From assembly GCA_030220185.1 (NCBI GenBank), contig JASPKZ010001230.1, positions 1,309,001-1,373,000 on the forward strand: a stretch of DNA of 64,000 bases, given 5' to 3'. Position 1 is the first letter of the stretch. Every line of letters begins with the position of its first letter. This stretch comes from Diploptera punctata. Its lineage: Eukaryota > Arthropoda > Insecta > Blattodea > Blaberidae. The notes under the pieces were generated by a model that saw only the letters and a program-made list of their open reading frames with translations, ran no database searches and was not told the DNA's origin. Both the position numbers and the translations under genes were made by a program. Below are positions 11,831-22,625 of the stretch, piece by piece.

Positions 11831-12234
11831 CCTCCATGTCATAGTTCAGAGCTCCAAGTTCCGTGCGGAGTGCGGTACCAACTTTGGAATATGCATTTGT
11901 ATCCCCTTCCTACCTCTCCGGCGGAACCTGTATGAAAGACTACCATTGTCACGAACGTTTAAAACAGGGGGGATCGAATTATAAAACAACGCACAAACAG
12001 GAGTAAAACATTTATTAATGAATATTATTAAATGGTTTACAGTCTTAAATAATACCTCTAAAGATTTTAATCTGCAATATTTAATATTTGCCTGAAAAAA
12101 AAAAACATTAAGAACCAACAGGCCTCTACGTACAAAAAAAAAAAATCAGAATACGTTTAAAATGTGCATGTGTTTCTACACAATTTTAACAAACATGATT
12201 TAATATTTCTTGGTATAAGTATTTCTTGGTGTAG
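11831..12234. other. Unassigned spacer
   Basis: Short A-runs and no recognised repeat. The open frames here are not supported by any motif. Confidence 0.4.
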
Positions 12235-12540
12235 ATGAACAAAGACTAACTGCGGCAGAAATGAAATTTATGAGACGTACTGCGGGCTATTCAAGGACAG
12301 ACCATAAAAGGAATTCTGAGATTCTCAAAGAATTGCACACAGAATCAGTCATGGAATATGTACAAAAATACAGAAACAACTGGAAATCTTACGTACGAAG
12401 AATGAGCAGAACAAGAATACCACGTCAGATCTTAAATTACCAGCCACCAGGCAAGAGATCTTCGGGCAGACCCTTCAAACGTTGGATTGAGACCGTAATA
12501 GACCACTAGGTCTATCACATGAAAGGAAGAAGAAGAAGGG
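12235..12540 (+). mobile_element. LINE-beta 3' end
   Basis: The frame reads LTAAEMKFMRRTAGYSRTDH, then KRNSEILKELHTESVMEYV, YRNNWKSYVRRMSRTRIPRQ and PPGKRSSGRPFKRW, and stops. AAEMKFMRRTAGYSR-D-KRN and GRP-KRW form the C-terminus of a LINE family whose copies in this window end with (GAA)n, here GAAGAAGAAG at 12525-12537. The piece is 5'-truncated at the start of this block. Confidence 0.82.
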
Positions 12541-12657
12541 GGAAAAATATAGTGGGTATATTTATTGTTCCTACTGTAGGAAAAAAATTACCTCTTTTTA
12601 GGGTGCTACTTCCCGGGCATTCTTACTTGACACTTGACATTTTTTTTATTTAATTAT

Positions 12658-12891
12658 CCATCATCCATAGTAATTCTGCCCGAGGGCAGGTCTTTCTCTG
12701 CAGTCATAGCATTTTCATGCTATGCTTTGCAGCTTTACTAGGGAATTATAGGTGTGGTAGCTTCCCGTTGCTTTCCACACCGTTGAAGGATAATGATGGT
12801 AATGATAAGGATGATGATGGTGGCCGGATGATTTTCGGGGACCGTTGGGTCCTAAGCTTCCTGACATTTGTCTTACAGGTGAGGAAAAACC
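12658..12891 (-). mobile_element. SINE-A, 5' part lost at HHR junction
   Basis: On the minus strand the SINE-A 3' half is intact (TCCATCATCCATAGTAATTC through GGCAGGTC, CATAGCATTTTCATGCTATG, TGTGGTAGCTTCCCG). It stops in the body at GAGGAAAAACC, immediately next to HHR copy 2. The tRNA head is absent beyond the HHR, so insertion was accompanied or followed by a deletion. Confidence 0.85.
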
Positions 12892-12894
12892 TCA

Positions 12895-13623
12895 TAAGTA
12901 ATGCCACGAGTGATTCCCAAATTATCGATAAATTCACGATTCACGAAGTGAGGAGTGAATTTATCTAGAGAATTTGGAAATCAAGAGTGGCATTTGTTAG
13001 GACTATTTAACGAATAAAATATTTACTCACAAATCATTATTTAACTATAGTTATTTTAAAATATTTAGATATTTAATGTAAACGGCGATGTTTGAAAACA
13101 AATGAGAAACGATAGGTACGCTTCATCTGCTTCTTTTGTTTATCACTGCAACCAGATCATACTATTTATTGCCAAATGAACGCAATATTGTAAGAATGCT
13201 CTCTAGTGGAGAAAAAATGAAACACATCAAACTGTATTTTAATTCATTTCTGGTGTTGTATGATGCAAATATGACAATTATATTTTTCTGGATTATTACC
13301 TGGGAAATAATACATTTAAGAAAGTGCAAACAGTGGTTTCTTTTTTTGGTGGTATAATAAATTGCTACAAATGTTTTTATATTAACTCCTGCAAGCGCTA
13401 TGTGTTGACATCTATGCACTATATATACAATCTGGTAGCCGTATTTCTTACAGGCTCAGTCACAATGGTCAGACCTGTTCAGAATATTAAAAAGGAGGAG
13501 CTTTCTTTAATTAAATTTAACACTGATAAGTATTTCGTGAAACACGACTCTGATTGGTTGTAAAACAGAAATCATTGAAACGTGATTGATCATTGACTCC
13601 CATTTGGGGCATGAGTTAAATAG
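12895..13623 (+). mobile_element. HHR copy 2
   Basis: Near full length (~729 bp). Hairpin arms at about 12899-12940 and 12955-12996 (AATGCCACGAGTGATTCCC... and its complement) surround CGATTCACGAAGTGAG. TCA lies to the left at 12892-12894 and TCT to the right. Chance frames inside are not conserved between copies. Confidence 0.88.
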
Positions 13624-13999
13624 TCTCTGAAATAGTCAACTGTTAGCTTATATATGGCATTTGTTTTAGAGTCAACTTCCTCAGGTTGGCCACTATGAGT
13701 CTCAAAACGGATTGTGGGATCTAATATCATACCAATTTTAGAAGATGGTCTAAATGCAATAATATTTATTCGTCTATTACTCCCATTTACTAATTTAATA
13801 TTAAAAATATAAAATTAGTACCTGATAAACCAGTCGTCCTCAACTAAAATATAGTTCTGTTTGAAAACTTCAAGTAGTTAAAAATATGATGGCCTTTCAA
13901 AACAATGTTTTATCTTCTGCATTTAAACTGGTATTATCGCCTCACTATGATGGTTGTCCGTTTATATAAAAGTGGATGGTGCTTGAAAATGATTCTTCT
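13624..13999. other. Unassigned spacer
   Basis: No repeat or gene is recognised. Confidence 0.4.
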
Positions 14000-14165
14000 T
14001 CTTCTTTAGTAGGCGACTACAACCTCATTGAAGTTTTGGCCTCCTCAACAATTTGTCTCCACCTAGATCTATTCTGGATACAGACTGGCCAATTTCCAAT
14101 TTTAATTTCCAATATATCTTTATAACATCATCCTGTCATCTATTTATGGGCGTCCAGTTAGAATG
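14000..14165 (-). mobile_element. LINE 3'-end fragment
   Basis: CTTCTTCTTTAGTAGGCGAC followed by GGCCTCCTCAACAATTTGTC resembles the segment at 45670-45740 (GGCCTTCTCAACAATCCTCC). Both look like the end of a LINE with a (TTC/GAA)n tail. Confidence 0.4.
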
Positions 14166-14174
14166 CGGAATTAA

Positions 14175-14735
14175 TGTAGTGGCGGTAGTCGGCATCTTTG
14201 TATTTAATTGTACATAACAGCTGCGGGGAAACAAAGCGAGCCGCTGGATAACCATTATAGTGAGGCTGCAATACTAATGTTGTTGTATAAGTTGTACAAC
14301 GGGTTCAGTTCTGCGGGCGTGTTCTTGTTGAGCAAGTCTTTATTCTCATTTTAAAATTTCTGTCTTCTAGGATGCTAATCTTGTTGTTGTTCTTTCTGTG
14401 TAACTGTGATATAGTATTATCGATTTTGTCGAACTGATGACCCGTTTCTAGTATATGTTTGGCAAAACTTGATTTTTTTCGTTATTAATATTTTTTTTAA
14501 TGTTCAGTATGTCTTGTGTTAAAATTTCTTTTTGTTCTACCGATATAAAGCTTATCGCAATTGTATACTTTAGTTTAAAACGCATTTATTTTCGTATTTA
14601 TTTGTTACTTCAATTTTATTTGATACGATGTTGTTGAGTTTGTTATTAGTTTTAAAGGCGATTTTTATGTTTTTGTCTTGTTTTTTTATCGAATGAGCTA
14701 ATTTAACGGTTTCAAAATTGGGAGAGATATTCTGT
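14175..14735 (-). mobile_element. Penelope-like element relic, GIY-YIG endonuclease
   Basis: On the minus strand a segment around 14600-14700 reads KNIKIAFKTNNKLNNI and NKYENKCVLN. After a frameshift comes VYNCDKLYIGRTKRNFNTRH, then AKHILETGHQF, NTISQLH and ISILEDRNFK. The order is the linker plus GIY-YIG nuclease of Penelope-like retroelements: LYIG with the downstream G-T-R, then the H-L-E-GH motif and the Glu-bearing LE block. Stops and shifts show that it is dead. The reverse-transcriptase half is not present in the window. Confidence 0.75.
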
Positions 14736-14971
14736 GCCAAAAATACGAAGGCTTGATTCTCGCAAGGTCTCCATGCTGAACGTAACCATGCTGCTCATCA
14801 TTGCGTTTGACGAGTGAAACTAAACCAAGTCACCTGTCGATCGGAGCGCTCCTGGTGCATATCGGAGTGCACCTCTAATGGAACTCGTGTTTTACATCGC
14901 TGCCATAGAGTGTGTGTGTTGGTTCTTAGCATCTCCTCGCTATCGCCTAATAATAGCCTACTATATCATCA

Positions 14972-16036
14972 TAAGTAATGCCACGAGTGATTTCCAAATT
15001 ATCGATAAATTCACGACTCACGAAGTGAGGAGTGAATTTATCTAGAGAATTTGGAAATCAAGAGTGGCATTTGTTAGGACTATTTAACGAATACAATTAA
15101 GCTGTTTACTCACAAATCATTATTTAACTATAGTTATTCTAAAATATTTATATATTTAATGTAAACGGCAATGTTTGAAAACAAATGAGAAACGATAGGT
15201 ACGCTTCTACTGCTTCTTTTGTTTATCACTGCGACCAGATCATACTATTTATTGCCAAAGGAACGCAATATTGTAAGAATGCTCTCTAGTGGAGAAAAAA
15301 ATGAAACACATCAAACTGTATATTAACCCATTCGCTTCAGGTTTAAATGCTCAATGAATTTCCCCAGAAACCGGATTTAAGTTACCGTAAATTATATTGT
15401 CTATTTTCAGACATTCAAAACAAACAAAATATAACAGTACTTGATATCACAATAAGGGTGAAGGCCAAAATACATTCCTATACTATTCATAAATGTTAAC
15501 AAAAGATTACTCTGCCAACAGACGTACAAAATATTGAAAAATATATAACAGCAGAGTTAAGCGAGTGTATACCGTCTTCTGAGTTGAAGGCCACTTAACT
15601 GCCGGCGAGTCTACCTCGTCCTTTGAGGTGAATGGGTTAATTTAATTTCTGATGTCGTATGATGTAAATATGACAATTATATTTTTCTGGATTATTACCT
15701 GGGAAAAAATACATTTAAGAAAGTGCAAACAGTGGTTTCTTTTTTTGGTGGTATAATAAATTGCTACAAATGTTTTTATATTAACTCCTGCAAGCGCTAT
15801 GTGTTGACATCTATGCACTATATATATATAATCTGGTAGCCGTATTTCTTACTGGCTCAGTTACTGCAAAAGAATGGTCAGACCTGTTCAGAATATTAAA
15901 AAGGAGGAGCTTTCTTTAATATGGTAAATATAAAACTGATAAGTATTTCGTGAAACACGACTCTGATTGGTTGTAAAACAGAAATCATTGAAACGTGATT
16001 GGTCATAGACTCCCATTTGGGGCATGAGTTAAATAG
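14972..16036 (+). mobile_element. HHR copy 3, carrying a piggyBac-type MITE
   Basis: Both ends abut LINE sequence directly, which fixes the family termini as TAAGTAATGCC and GAGTTAAATAG. TCA is present on each side (14969-14971 and 16037-16039) while the intact LINE has it once, consistent with a 3-bp duplication. The total of 1,065 bp falls to about 751 bp after removing the 310-bp nested element and its duplicated TTAA. Confidence 0.9.
15327..15636. mobile_element. piggyBac-type MITE
   Basis: 310 bp flanked by TTAA at 15323-15326 and 15637-15640. The left end CCCATTCGCTTCAGG and right end (reverse complement CCCATTCACCTCAAAGG) are TIRs of about 14 bp. CCC ends and TTAA targets are diagnostic of the piggyBac superfamily. 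No transposase is encoded. It is absent from the other HHR copies. Confidence 0.88.
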
Positions 16037-16735
16037 TCAGAATAAAGTAACAGCTTATTAGTACCATTGAGTTGTAGGCCTTCCTCATCCTCTAAAGATT
16101 TGATGGCATGCTCTAGTACAAAACTAAATAGTAGAGGAGATGGTGCATATCCTTGTATTAACCCATTGTGAATTTAAAAAAAAATTGTCTACTCGATACA
16201 TCCCACTGTATGTGCTATTTAGGCACATTCGAATAAGTGTAGCTTTTTAGGAATTCCAAAATTACCCGTCTTAATTTAATCGTATACGATTTTTAAGTCT
16301 ACATACAGCTAATGTATAGAGCCATTATCCATTTCTCTTCTAAATCTGTCCTGTACTAAAAACATGATATATTTAGACCTGTTTCTTCTAAATTCACATT
16401 GATGATCTCCTATTGTGTCGTCAATATAGGGAGTAAATCTGGATGATATCATTATTTGTTAGGATTTTGTACGAAGTTGAAACTAATGATATGCCCCAGT
16501 TGTTGTTGCAATCAGTTTTACCTTCTTTTTTATAGAGTGGTACGATAAACGATTCTTTCCATTCATTTGGAAGAGTCTCTTTTTCCCAAAATTATACTAA
16601 GCAACCGATGTCTTGCCCATCAATTTTTCTACCCCTGATTTTATCTGTTATCCCTTCTGAACCTAATGCTTTTTTATATTTTTTAATTTTTCTATCGCCA
16701 TTTTTCTATCGCTTAGCTCTGTGACTAATAAAAAA

Positions 16736-17380
16736 CAAAACATATGGGACGAAATTCTTCTTGAGAAGTAGAAACATTTACAAATTAGTCCAAATTACAT
16801 ATTTTATTTTTATATTCTGAAAATGGTAGACTTAGTGTAAAACTGACAATAATCCACGTTTTCGCACCTGAATGTTTTTCAGAAAACAGTTTGATATTGA
16901 GTCTGTAGATCATGTAGACCTATATTAAGTTTAATACTCAGTTCTATAAAGCTTTTCTTTCGATTAATTATTATGAACCATATCTTAAATTCGATGTCTA
17001 AAAAAGGATAGATCAAACTTCAAGATTGCACTATAATAAAAGTAAAAGAAGGCCTTTATTTTAGAAAACTGGGAATGTATGGTTACAATACACCTTGTGA
17101 ACTGAAAGTGGCCCGAGATTATTGAACTCTTTGTTTGCAAAGCATAACATTGCCAATATGTGTAACTGTAATCAGAACGTACAGGCAGGATGCAGTACAC
17201 AGTCTAGAAACGTATACTCCGCTGTAGGGAACTTCCGTATTTGGCTTATATAGATAGAACGCTGCAATGTTAATGCTGAACTGGTTTGTTATAATGAAGT
17301 GTGATTAGTAATATATAAACACTGTTAAATTGCAAATGGTGCAGAATGCATTATGCAGTACTTCATTCAATATTATAAAA
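16736..17380. other. Unassigned spacer
   Basis: No supported feature. Confidence 0.4.
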
Positions 17381-17540
17381 TGGGAATATAAAATGCTAAA
17401 GAAGATAGACCAATGGACGGGAGAAGAACAAGAGGAAGGCCAGCCAACAGATGGATAGACAGTGGATGTACATCCAATACGTCTTCCTCCGGGGAGTGAT
17501 TTTGGAAATAGGATGAAAATCCTACAACTATGAATAATAA
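17381..17540 (+). mobile_element. LINE 3'-end fragment
   Basis: The frame MDGRRTRGRPANRWID is the RGRP--RW-D end block of LINE proteins. It runs into AATAATAATAA, a 3' microsatellite tail. Confidence 0.55.
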
Positions 17541-17849
17541 TAATAAGAAAATTCTATAAGAGCAATCTAATAACCATGAGGAATGTCAATAATGCCAATA
17601 ATTCTAAAGACACAAATTGCAAATCATAAAACATTTTATCTGCAATTCCGAGACTTGTAAGAAATGACTTGTCCTTTTTGGCGACATGATACAACACAAC
17701 ATTCGTTTTTCAGTCATTGCTTATTAACGCTTTGTTCGATTTCAGAGAGCAGTCTGTTATTTCCCATTTCTTCCGAAGTGGAAGATAACCGTGTTGTGTT
17801 GTATACTGTAGTGTTCACACCATTTGTCTGAAGAATATTGTAGTCAGGA

Positions 17850-18228
17850 GTCCACCGCTGTGGTCTCGAGGTAGCGTGCTGCCTTGTCACGCAGCGAGTC
17901 CGGGTTTGATCCCCGGCCGGGACAGTTTCATGGGTGAGATTTTTATCGGGGTTTTTCCTCACCCGTAAGAAAAATGTCAGGAAAATTTAAGACCCAAACG
18001 GCCCCGAACATGATATGGCCATCGCAATCATCATCATTCATATTCATCCTAGATTAAGCTTAGGATTAAGGTCTCTCTTGGCGCACCACTATCATAATCA
18101 TCACACATTACATCATCGGGGTAATGTAACCCCGCCTTCCAGGCGTCCCAACCTCAGAAGTGGGTTACAATTACGCCAATGCCAGGAGAGAACACTAGAA
18201 ATGTCCAAAAAAGGACAAACTGGGACAT

Positions 18229-18259
<31 letters not shown>

Positions 18260-18273
18260 GTATGTGTATATAT
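17850..18273 (+). mobile_element. SINE-A' with alternative 3' tail
   Basis: The head and body match SINE-A (CCACCGCTGTGGTCTCGAGG, B-box-like GGTTTGATCCC, AATGTCAGGAAAA). After the CATCATTCATATTCATCC stretch the 3' part is different: TTGGCGCACCACTATC, CCTCAGAAGTGGGTTAC, GTCCAAAAAAGGACAAACTG, then a (TA)n tail. A perfect 15-base TSD ATATTGTAGTCAGGA (17835-17849 and 18274-18288) proves retroposition as one unit. Confidence 0.92.
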
Positions 18274-18639
18274 ATATTGTAGTCAGGATGGAACCTTACC
18301 GCAATACAGTATACGGGGATATTGATATTATGTATACATGGCAGAGATAACAGTAATGTGCACGCTTGAACCTAGAAATTCATCCTTATGGATGACACAC
18401 AAACTCGCATGTATCCTCGTCGTAGAGAACAAGCTAGTCTTGCACATTGAGAGGACATTAGGTAAATCTGCACGCATTTTGCCTAGGTTGAGGTTAAGAT
18501 GTTAAAAGTAGCACAATTCTCTCCAAGAACTTCGATGCGTATAGCCGCATAAGGGCTTGTGTTATGCCACAATAGTGTATGAGGAATTTTACATTGCAAT
18601 TCACTGTAACCTTACTACCTCCAAACGAGTTCAATGTCT

Positions 18640-18880
18640 CAGAAATCAGGACTTAGTTCCTAACGTACCGTTTTATTTATGGATGCAACGCCTTATTCCA
18701 CGGAGAATCAATGGACGGAAGTACCTTCGGTTTCTGTGACACCATCTTCCAGGATCGCTTGAGGATGTTCTCTTGAGCAACGACAATGTACGTTGTACAT
18801 GGATGATGGGGCACTTGCACACTTTGCTGCCACTGTGATACGACATCTAACGCGCAAATGTGGCCTGGGATGAATAAGTT
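18640..18880 (+). mobile_element. mariner/Tc1-like transposase relic
   Basis: Frames read LIPRRINGRKYLRFL, then LEDVLLS, then MDDGALAHFAATVIRHLTRK. This is the G-YL-FL, LEDV and D-GA--H block around the second catalytic Asp of DDE transposases found in many insect mariner-like elements. The first catalytic Asp and the PRSPDL motif are not found, and frameshifts separate the blocks. No TIRs were located. Confidence 0.65.
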
Positions 18881-19225
18881 AAGGCAGGTTTGTACGTTGA
18901 TCTCAAAGATAAACTGATCTATATCCTTTGAATTTTTATGTCTGGTATCATCTCAAAAGCGAAGTATGCAGCACTCCCCAATCATTTTGATTTTCATACA
19001 TTTTATTCTTAATCTTTTTGGGAGGAAAACTTGTATTATTTATTTATGTAACACGATTGGCATCGAAAGCGATATTCAATCTATCAACCAAATTAACGTG
19101 TTAGCACAGTTGAATAACAGAATTGTAGACGTTTGTTAAAAATTCATAAATAACTCGAAACTCAATGCGTGGACGAGAACAATATTGCGTTCAGTTGCAA
19201 AGATATAATTTTCAACTTAACCTTT
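18881..19225. other. Unassigned spacer
   Basis: Nothing recognised. Confidence 0.4.
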
Positions 19226-19505
19226 AACAGATGTTACTCAAGAACAGACCATAAAAGGAATTTTGATATTCTCAAAGAATTACAAACAGAGCCAATCATG
19301 GAATATGTACAAAAAATATAGAAACAACTGGAATCTCACGTAAGAGGATTGAGACGAACAAGGATATCACGTCAACTCTTAAATTACCAGCCACCAGACA
19401 AGAGATCCTTGGGCAGACCCTTCAAACGTTGGATTGAGACCGTAACAGACCCCTAGGTCTATCACATGAAAAGAAGAAGAAGAAGAAGAAGAAGAAGAAG
19501 AAGAA
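19226..19505 (+). mobile_element. LINE-beta 3' end with (GAA)n tail
   Basis: Close relative of the copy at 12.2 kb. CSRTDHKRNFDILKELQTE, IMEYVQK, RISRQLLNYQPPDKRSLGR and FKRWIETVTDP precede a tail of at least nine GAA units (19469-19503). One frameshift lies near 19317. Confidence 0.82.
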
Positions 19506-19656
19506 TACCTTTAACAGATAAGAATGTACAGTAACGTATTAAAGTAGTACTGTTATCTTTGTTTAAGTAAGCCTCATCAGTTTTTTTACACGCTATTATT
19601 TTCACGATACCTTCCGTTTCAGCAGTTGAAGAGAAATTAGTCATAAATTAGATGGA

Positions 19657-20399
19657 CTATTTAACTCATGCCCCAAATGGGACTCAATGGCCAATCACGT
19701 TTCAATGATTTCTGCTTTACAACCAATCAGAGTCGTGTTTCACGAAATATTTATCAGTGTTATAATTACCATATTAAAGAAAGCTCCTCCTTTTAATATT
19801 CTGAACAGGTCTGACCATTATTTTGCAGTGACCGAGCCTGTGAGAAATACGGCTACCAGATTGTATATAGTGCATGAATGTCAACACATGCTGCATGCGG
19901 GAGTTAACATAAAAACATTTGTAGCAATTGATTATACCACCAAAAAAAGAAACCACTGTTTGCACTTTCTTAAATGTATTTTTTCCCAGGTAATAATCCA
20001 GAAAAATATAATTGTCATATTTACATCATACGACATCAGAAATGAATTAATATACAGTTTGATGTGTTTCATTTTTTCTCCACTAGAGAGCATTCTTACA
20101 ATATTGCGTTCCTTTGGCAATAAATAATATGATCTGGTTGCAGTGTTAAACAAAAAAGCAGTAGAAGCGTACCTATCGTTTTTCATTTGTTTTCAAACAT
20201 CGCCGTTTACATTAAATATATAAATATTTTAAAATAACTATAGTTGAATAATGATTTGTGAGTAAACAGCTTAATTTTATTCGTTAAATCGTCCTAACAA
20301 ATGCCACTCTTGATTTCCAAATTCTCTAGATAAATTCACTCCTCACTTCGTGAGTCGTGAATTTATCGATAATTTGGAAATCACTCGTGGCATTACTTA
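19657..20399 (-). mobile_element. HHR copy 4
   Basis: Full-length copy in minus orientation with intact hairpin head at 20290-20399. A 146-codon frame across it has no counterpart in the other copies and reads through the noncoding core, so I do not call it a gene. Confidence 0.88.
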
Positions 20400-20402
20400 T
20401 GA

Positions 20403-21186
20403 AAGTTCATAGTAATAAATACATTTTAGGCTAAATTAAATGAAAAATTAATAAGAAATTCTACATTTTAAATTAATTTGTACTTGTTAGGACATTTACA
20501 ACGAATCGTTGACGGCTTATAACCACCCATTCTCAATGTTTTCTAAACGACGGACCCGTATTTACTGGGACTTTTTATTCTATTATCGTACACTTTTTAA
20601 CTGTCAATTTAGATACACCTTGTATAGATCTTATCACAGCATAAATATATTCTAGTGGTATGCCAATATGTGATAAATAAATATGTTTGTTTTAAGCTAA
20701 ACTTACAGACGGAAACATCACTCTTTTAAATGACAAAACTTTAAATTTAATATTTGAAATATCGAGACATTCAATATTGTTTTAAGTGCGTTGTTTACCT
20801 TATAATAAGATTTGATTAGTGATTATTTTGAATCATTTTAACCACCTTGTGATTAAGCTTAGTCCTTAGTATGTTTTTGAATATTAATTTATTACTTTTT
20901 GGAAAACTTCCATATTATGGATATATCTGAATTAAATACCGTTTTTCTTATTGTTATCAATTTTAGGAAAGTCAAAGTATCGGTATCGAAAATTAAGTAA
21001 GGAGTAATTTGGATAGAAACATTACTGCCAGGCAAAAAATGGCTGGAGTTCATTACATTTTATGAAATTTAAATCTGAAATAACTTTTCTCCATATAGTT
21101 TATGAAATTAGATAATTTATTACATGCTTTGGTCGTCATTAGTTTGATCCTTCCGGGAAATTCTCGTATAAGACTTGAAAGCATAA
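20403..21186. other. Unassigned AT-rich spacer
   Basis: No features recognised. Confidence 0.4.
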
Positions 21187-21488
21187 TAATATTCCCTTCG
21201 ATGCGCAGAACAGCGGGTTACACCAGATGGGATCGGAAAAGGAACACCGATATCTTAAAAGAATTGAAAACTACGCCAATTTTGGAATATATTAAACAGT
21301 ACCAACTAAATTGGAAACACCATCTTGAAAGAATGAGTTCAAATCGGATCCCCAAAGCTGTTTATAATTATATACCAAGAGGACGAAGATCTCTGGGCCG
21401 TCCTATGAAACGCTGGAGGGAAAATTTTCTATAGGATCGTAAGAGGCCTTGGCCTAATACTTGGGAGGAAGAAGAAGAAGAAGAAGAT
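21187..21488 (+). mobile_element. LINE-beta-like 3' end
   Basis: MRRTAGYTRWDRKRNTDILK, YIKQYQLNWKHHLERMSSNR, and GRRSLGRPMKRWRE are followed by a stop and by GAAGAAGAAGAAGAAG. The peptide is diverged from the copies at 12.2 and 19.2 kb but has the same order. Confidence 0.8.
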
Positions 21489-21789
21489 AATTTATTACAT
21501 TAATTTTCTTATTTTTTAATCTATTAATTGCACTGAACATTATGCTCAAATTCAGGATTAAAATAAATGTCTATGACAGAAGTAAGTTGGCAATCCTTAA
21601 GTAAAAAAAAAAACAAGTTTAAATTACATTGTCAAATACTAAAAAAAAAAAACATAATTAAACAATTATCCAACGGGCCAGATGGCAGCGATATTGTATA
21701 CATATTGACGTGGATTTAATTATTTTGAGATATTTAATCTAAGTGTACATACAAAGGGAGAGGTTGAAGTAAGGTAAAGAAAACTTCTT

Positions 21790-22193
21790 TTTCTTCTTGT
21801 AAGCCCTTGTTTGCCTCAAAGAGATTTAGGCGCTCTCCCCCTACAGGGAAGAAATTGAACCATACTAATTTAGTTACACTTGTTTTAGTATATATGCCAT
21901 TGGAGTGGGCCGTGGTCAGCGTTCCGCCTCATACTGACATCTAGGAAACCAAGGTAGTATTAGGGCGGAAAATTCGGTAAATTTTGCTTAGAGGTCTTTT
22001 TATTCAGGCTTAAGTATCTTTTACGAGCCTGAAAATCTTCAGACTCGGGACCCTCGGCTTAAAGTTCCTCCCGAGGACTTACTCCTTGGATTTTTCCATC
22101 CTAAAATGTCCATCGACTCCGGCTGGGTTTGAATCCGAAGCATAACCACTAGTCCACCGAGGCCGATAAAGAAAACGTAAGAACTAAAAAAAA
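21790..22193 (-). mobile_element. SINE-E, left copy of tandem duplication
   Basis: Minus-strand head GGCCTCGGTGGACTAGTGGT carries an A-box-like GGACTAGTGG and a B-box-like GATTCAAACCC. The long body (TCCATCCTAAAATGTCCATC, GAGCCTGAAAATCTTCAGAC, TCATACTGACATCTAGGAAA) is repeated at 23955-24443. It is disrupted at its head side by SINE-D. Confidence 0.7.
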
Positions 22194-22199
22194 AAGTTT

Positions 22200-22549
22200 C
22201 CGATTCCGATTGAGGGTCTTTCCACTTTTCAGCGGTTGCCCTTTTACCAGCCGGCTGCTGGCCCTTCACATCCACATGTGTCAATCACAGAGGTAGATGA
22301 TCAACAGCCAGTGTAGGGGTGAGATGTGGTTAGCATGTCGAGTCCCCCAGCCGTTATAGCTGGTTCCTCAACCTGGAGCCGCTACTTATTGTAGCTACCC
22401 AATTGCCTCACGATGCTGGGTGGGCACCGGTCCCATACTGGCCGAAATACCATGAGAAAATTTCTTCCCCCATGGAGACTCGTACCAGCGCAAGTCCGTA
22501 GCTCTGCGCCAAGGCTTTCTACCTTAACCGCTCGGCTACGGCGCGGGAC
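22200..22549 (-). mobile_element. SINE-D (tRNA-derived)
   Basis: Minus-strand head GTCCCGCGCCGTAGCCGAGC continues GGTTAAGG (A-box region) and GGTACGAGTCTCC (B box). The body contains CAGTATGGGACCGGTGCCCA and the end ACCCTCAATC. A 12-base TSD AAAAAAAAGTTT (22188-22199, 22550-22561) flanks it. The right-hand duplicate at 24449 is an empty site. Confidence 0.85.
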
Positions 22550-22625
22550 AAAAAAAAGTTTGAGATTTTTAATATAATTAAAAATGTTGAGTTGGACAGG
22601 GATTTAAAATATTAACATTATACTT

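Larger units (their letters stand above)
14930..16735 (-). mobile_element. LINE-alpha RT relic interrupted by HHR copy 3
   Basis: The minus strand holds the RT palm region upstream of the C-terminal module, from about 16700 (KRSEGITDKIRG) through the RT fingers/palm and LLFSFVLEHAIKSLED-like sequence at 16080-16160. It continues after the HHR at 14930-14971, where the DSEE-like downstream block lies. The HHR interrupts the codons of the A-D-D catalytic motif. Reference for the intact order is the copy at 22.6-23.7 kb. Confidence 0.78.

Noticed and set aside
19687..20127. 146-codon frame, one of the longest in the window
   Set aside because: It lies wholly in an HHR copy. Other copies carry stops at the same places and a competing frame runs on the other strand, so it is chance.
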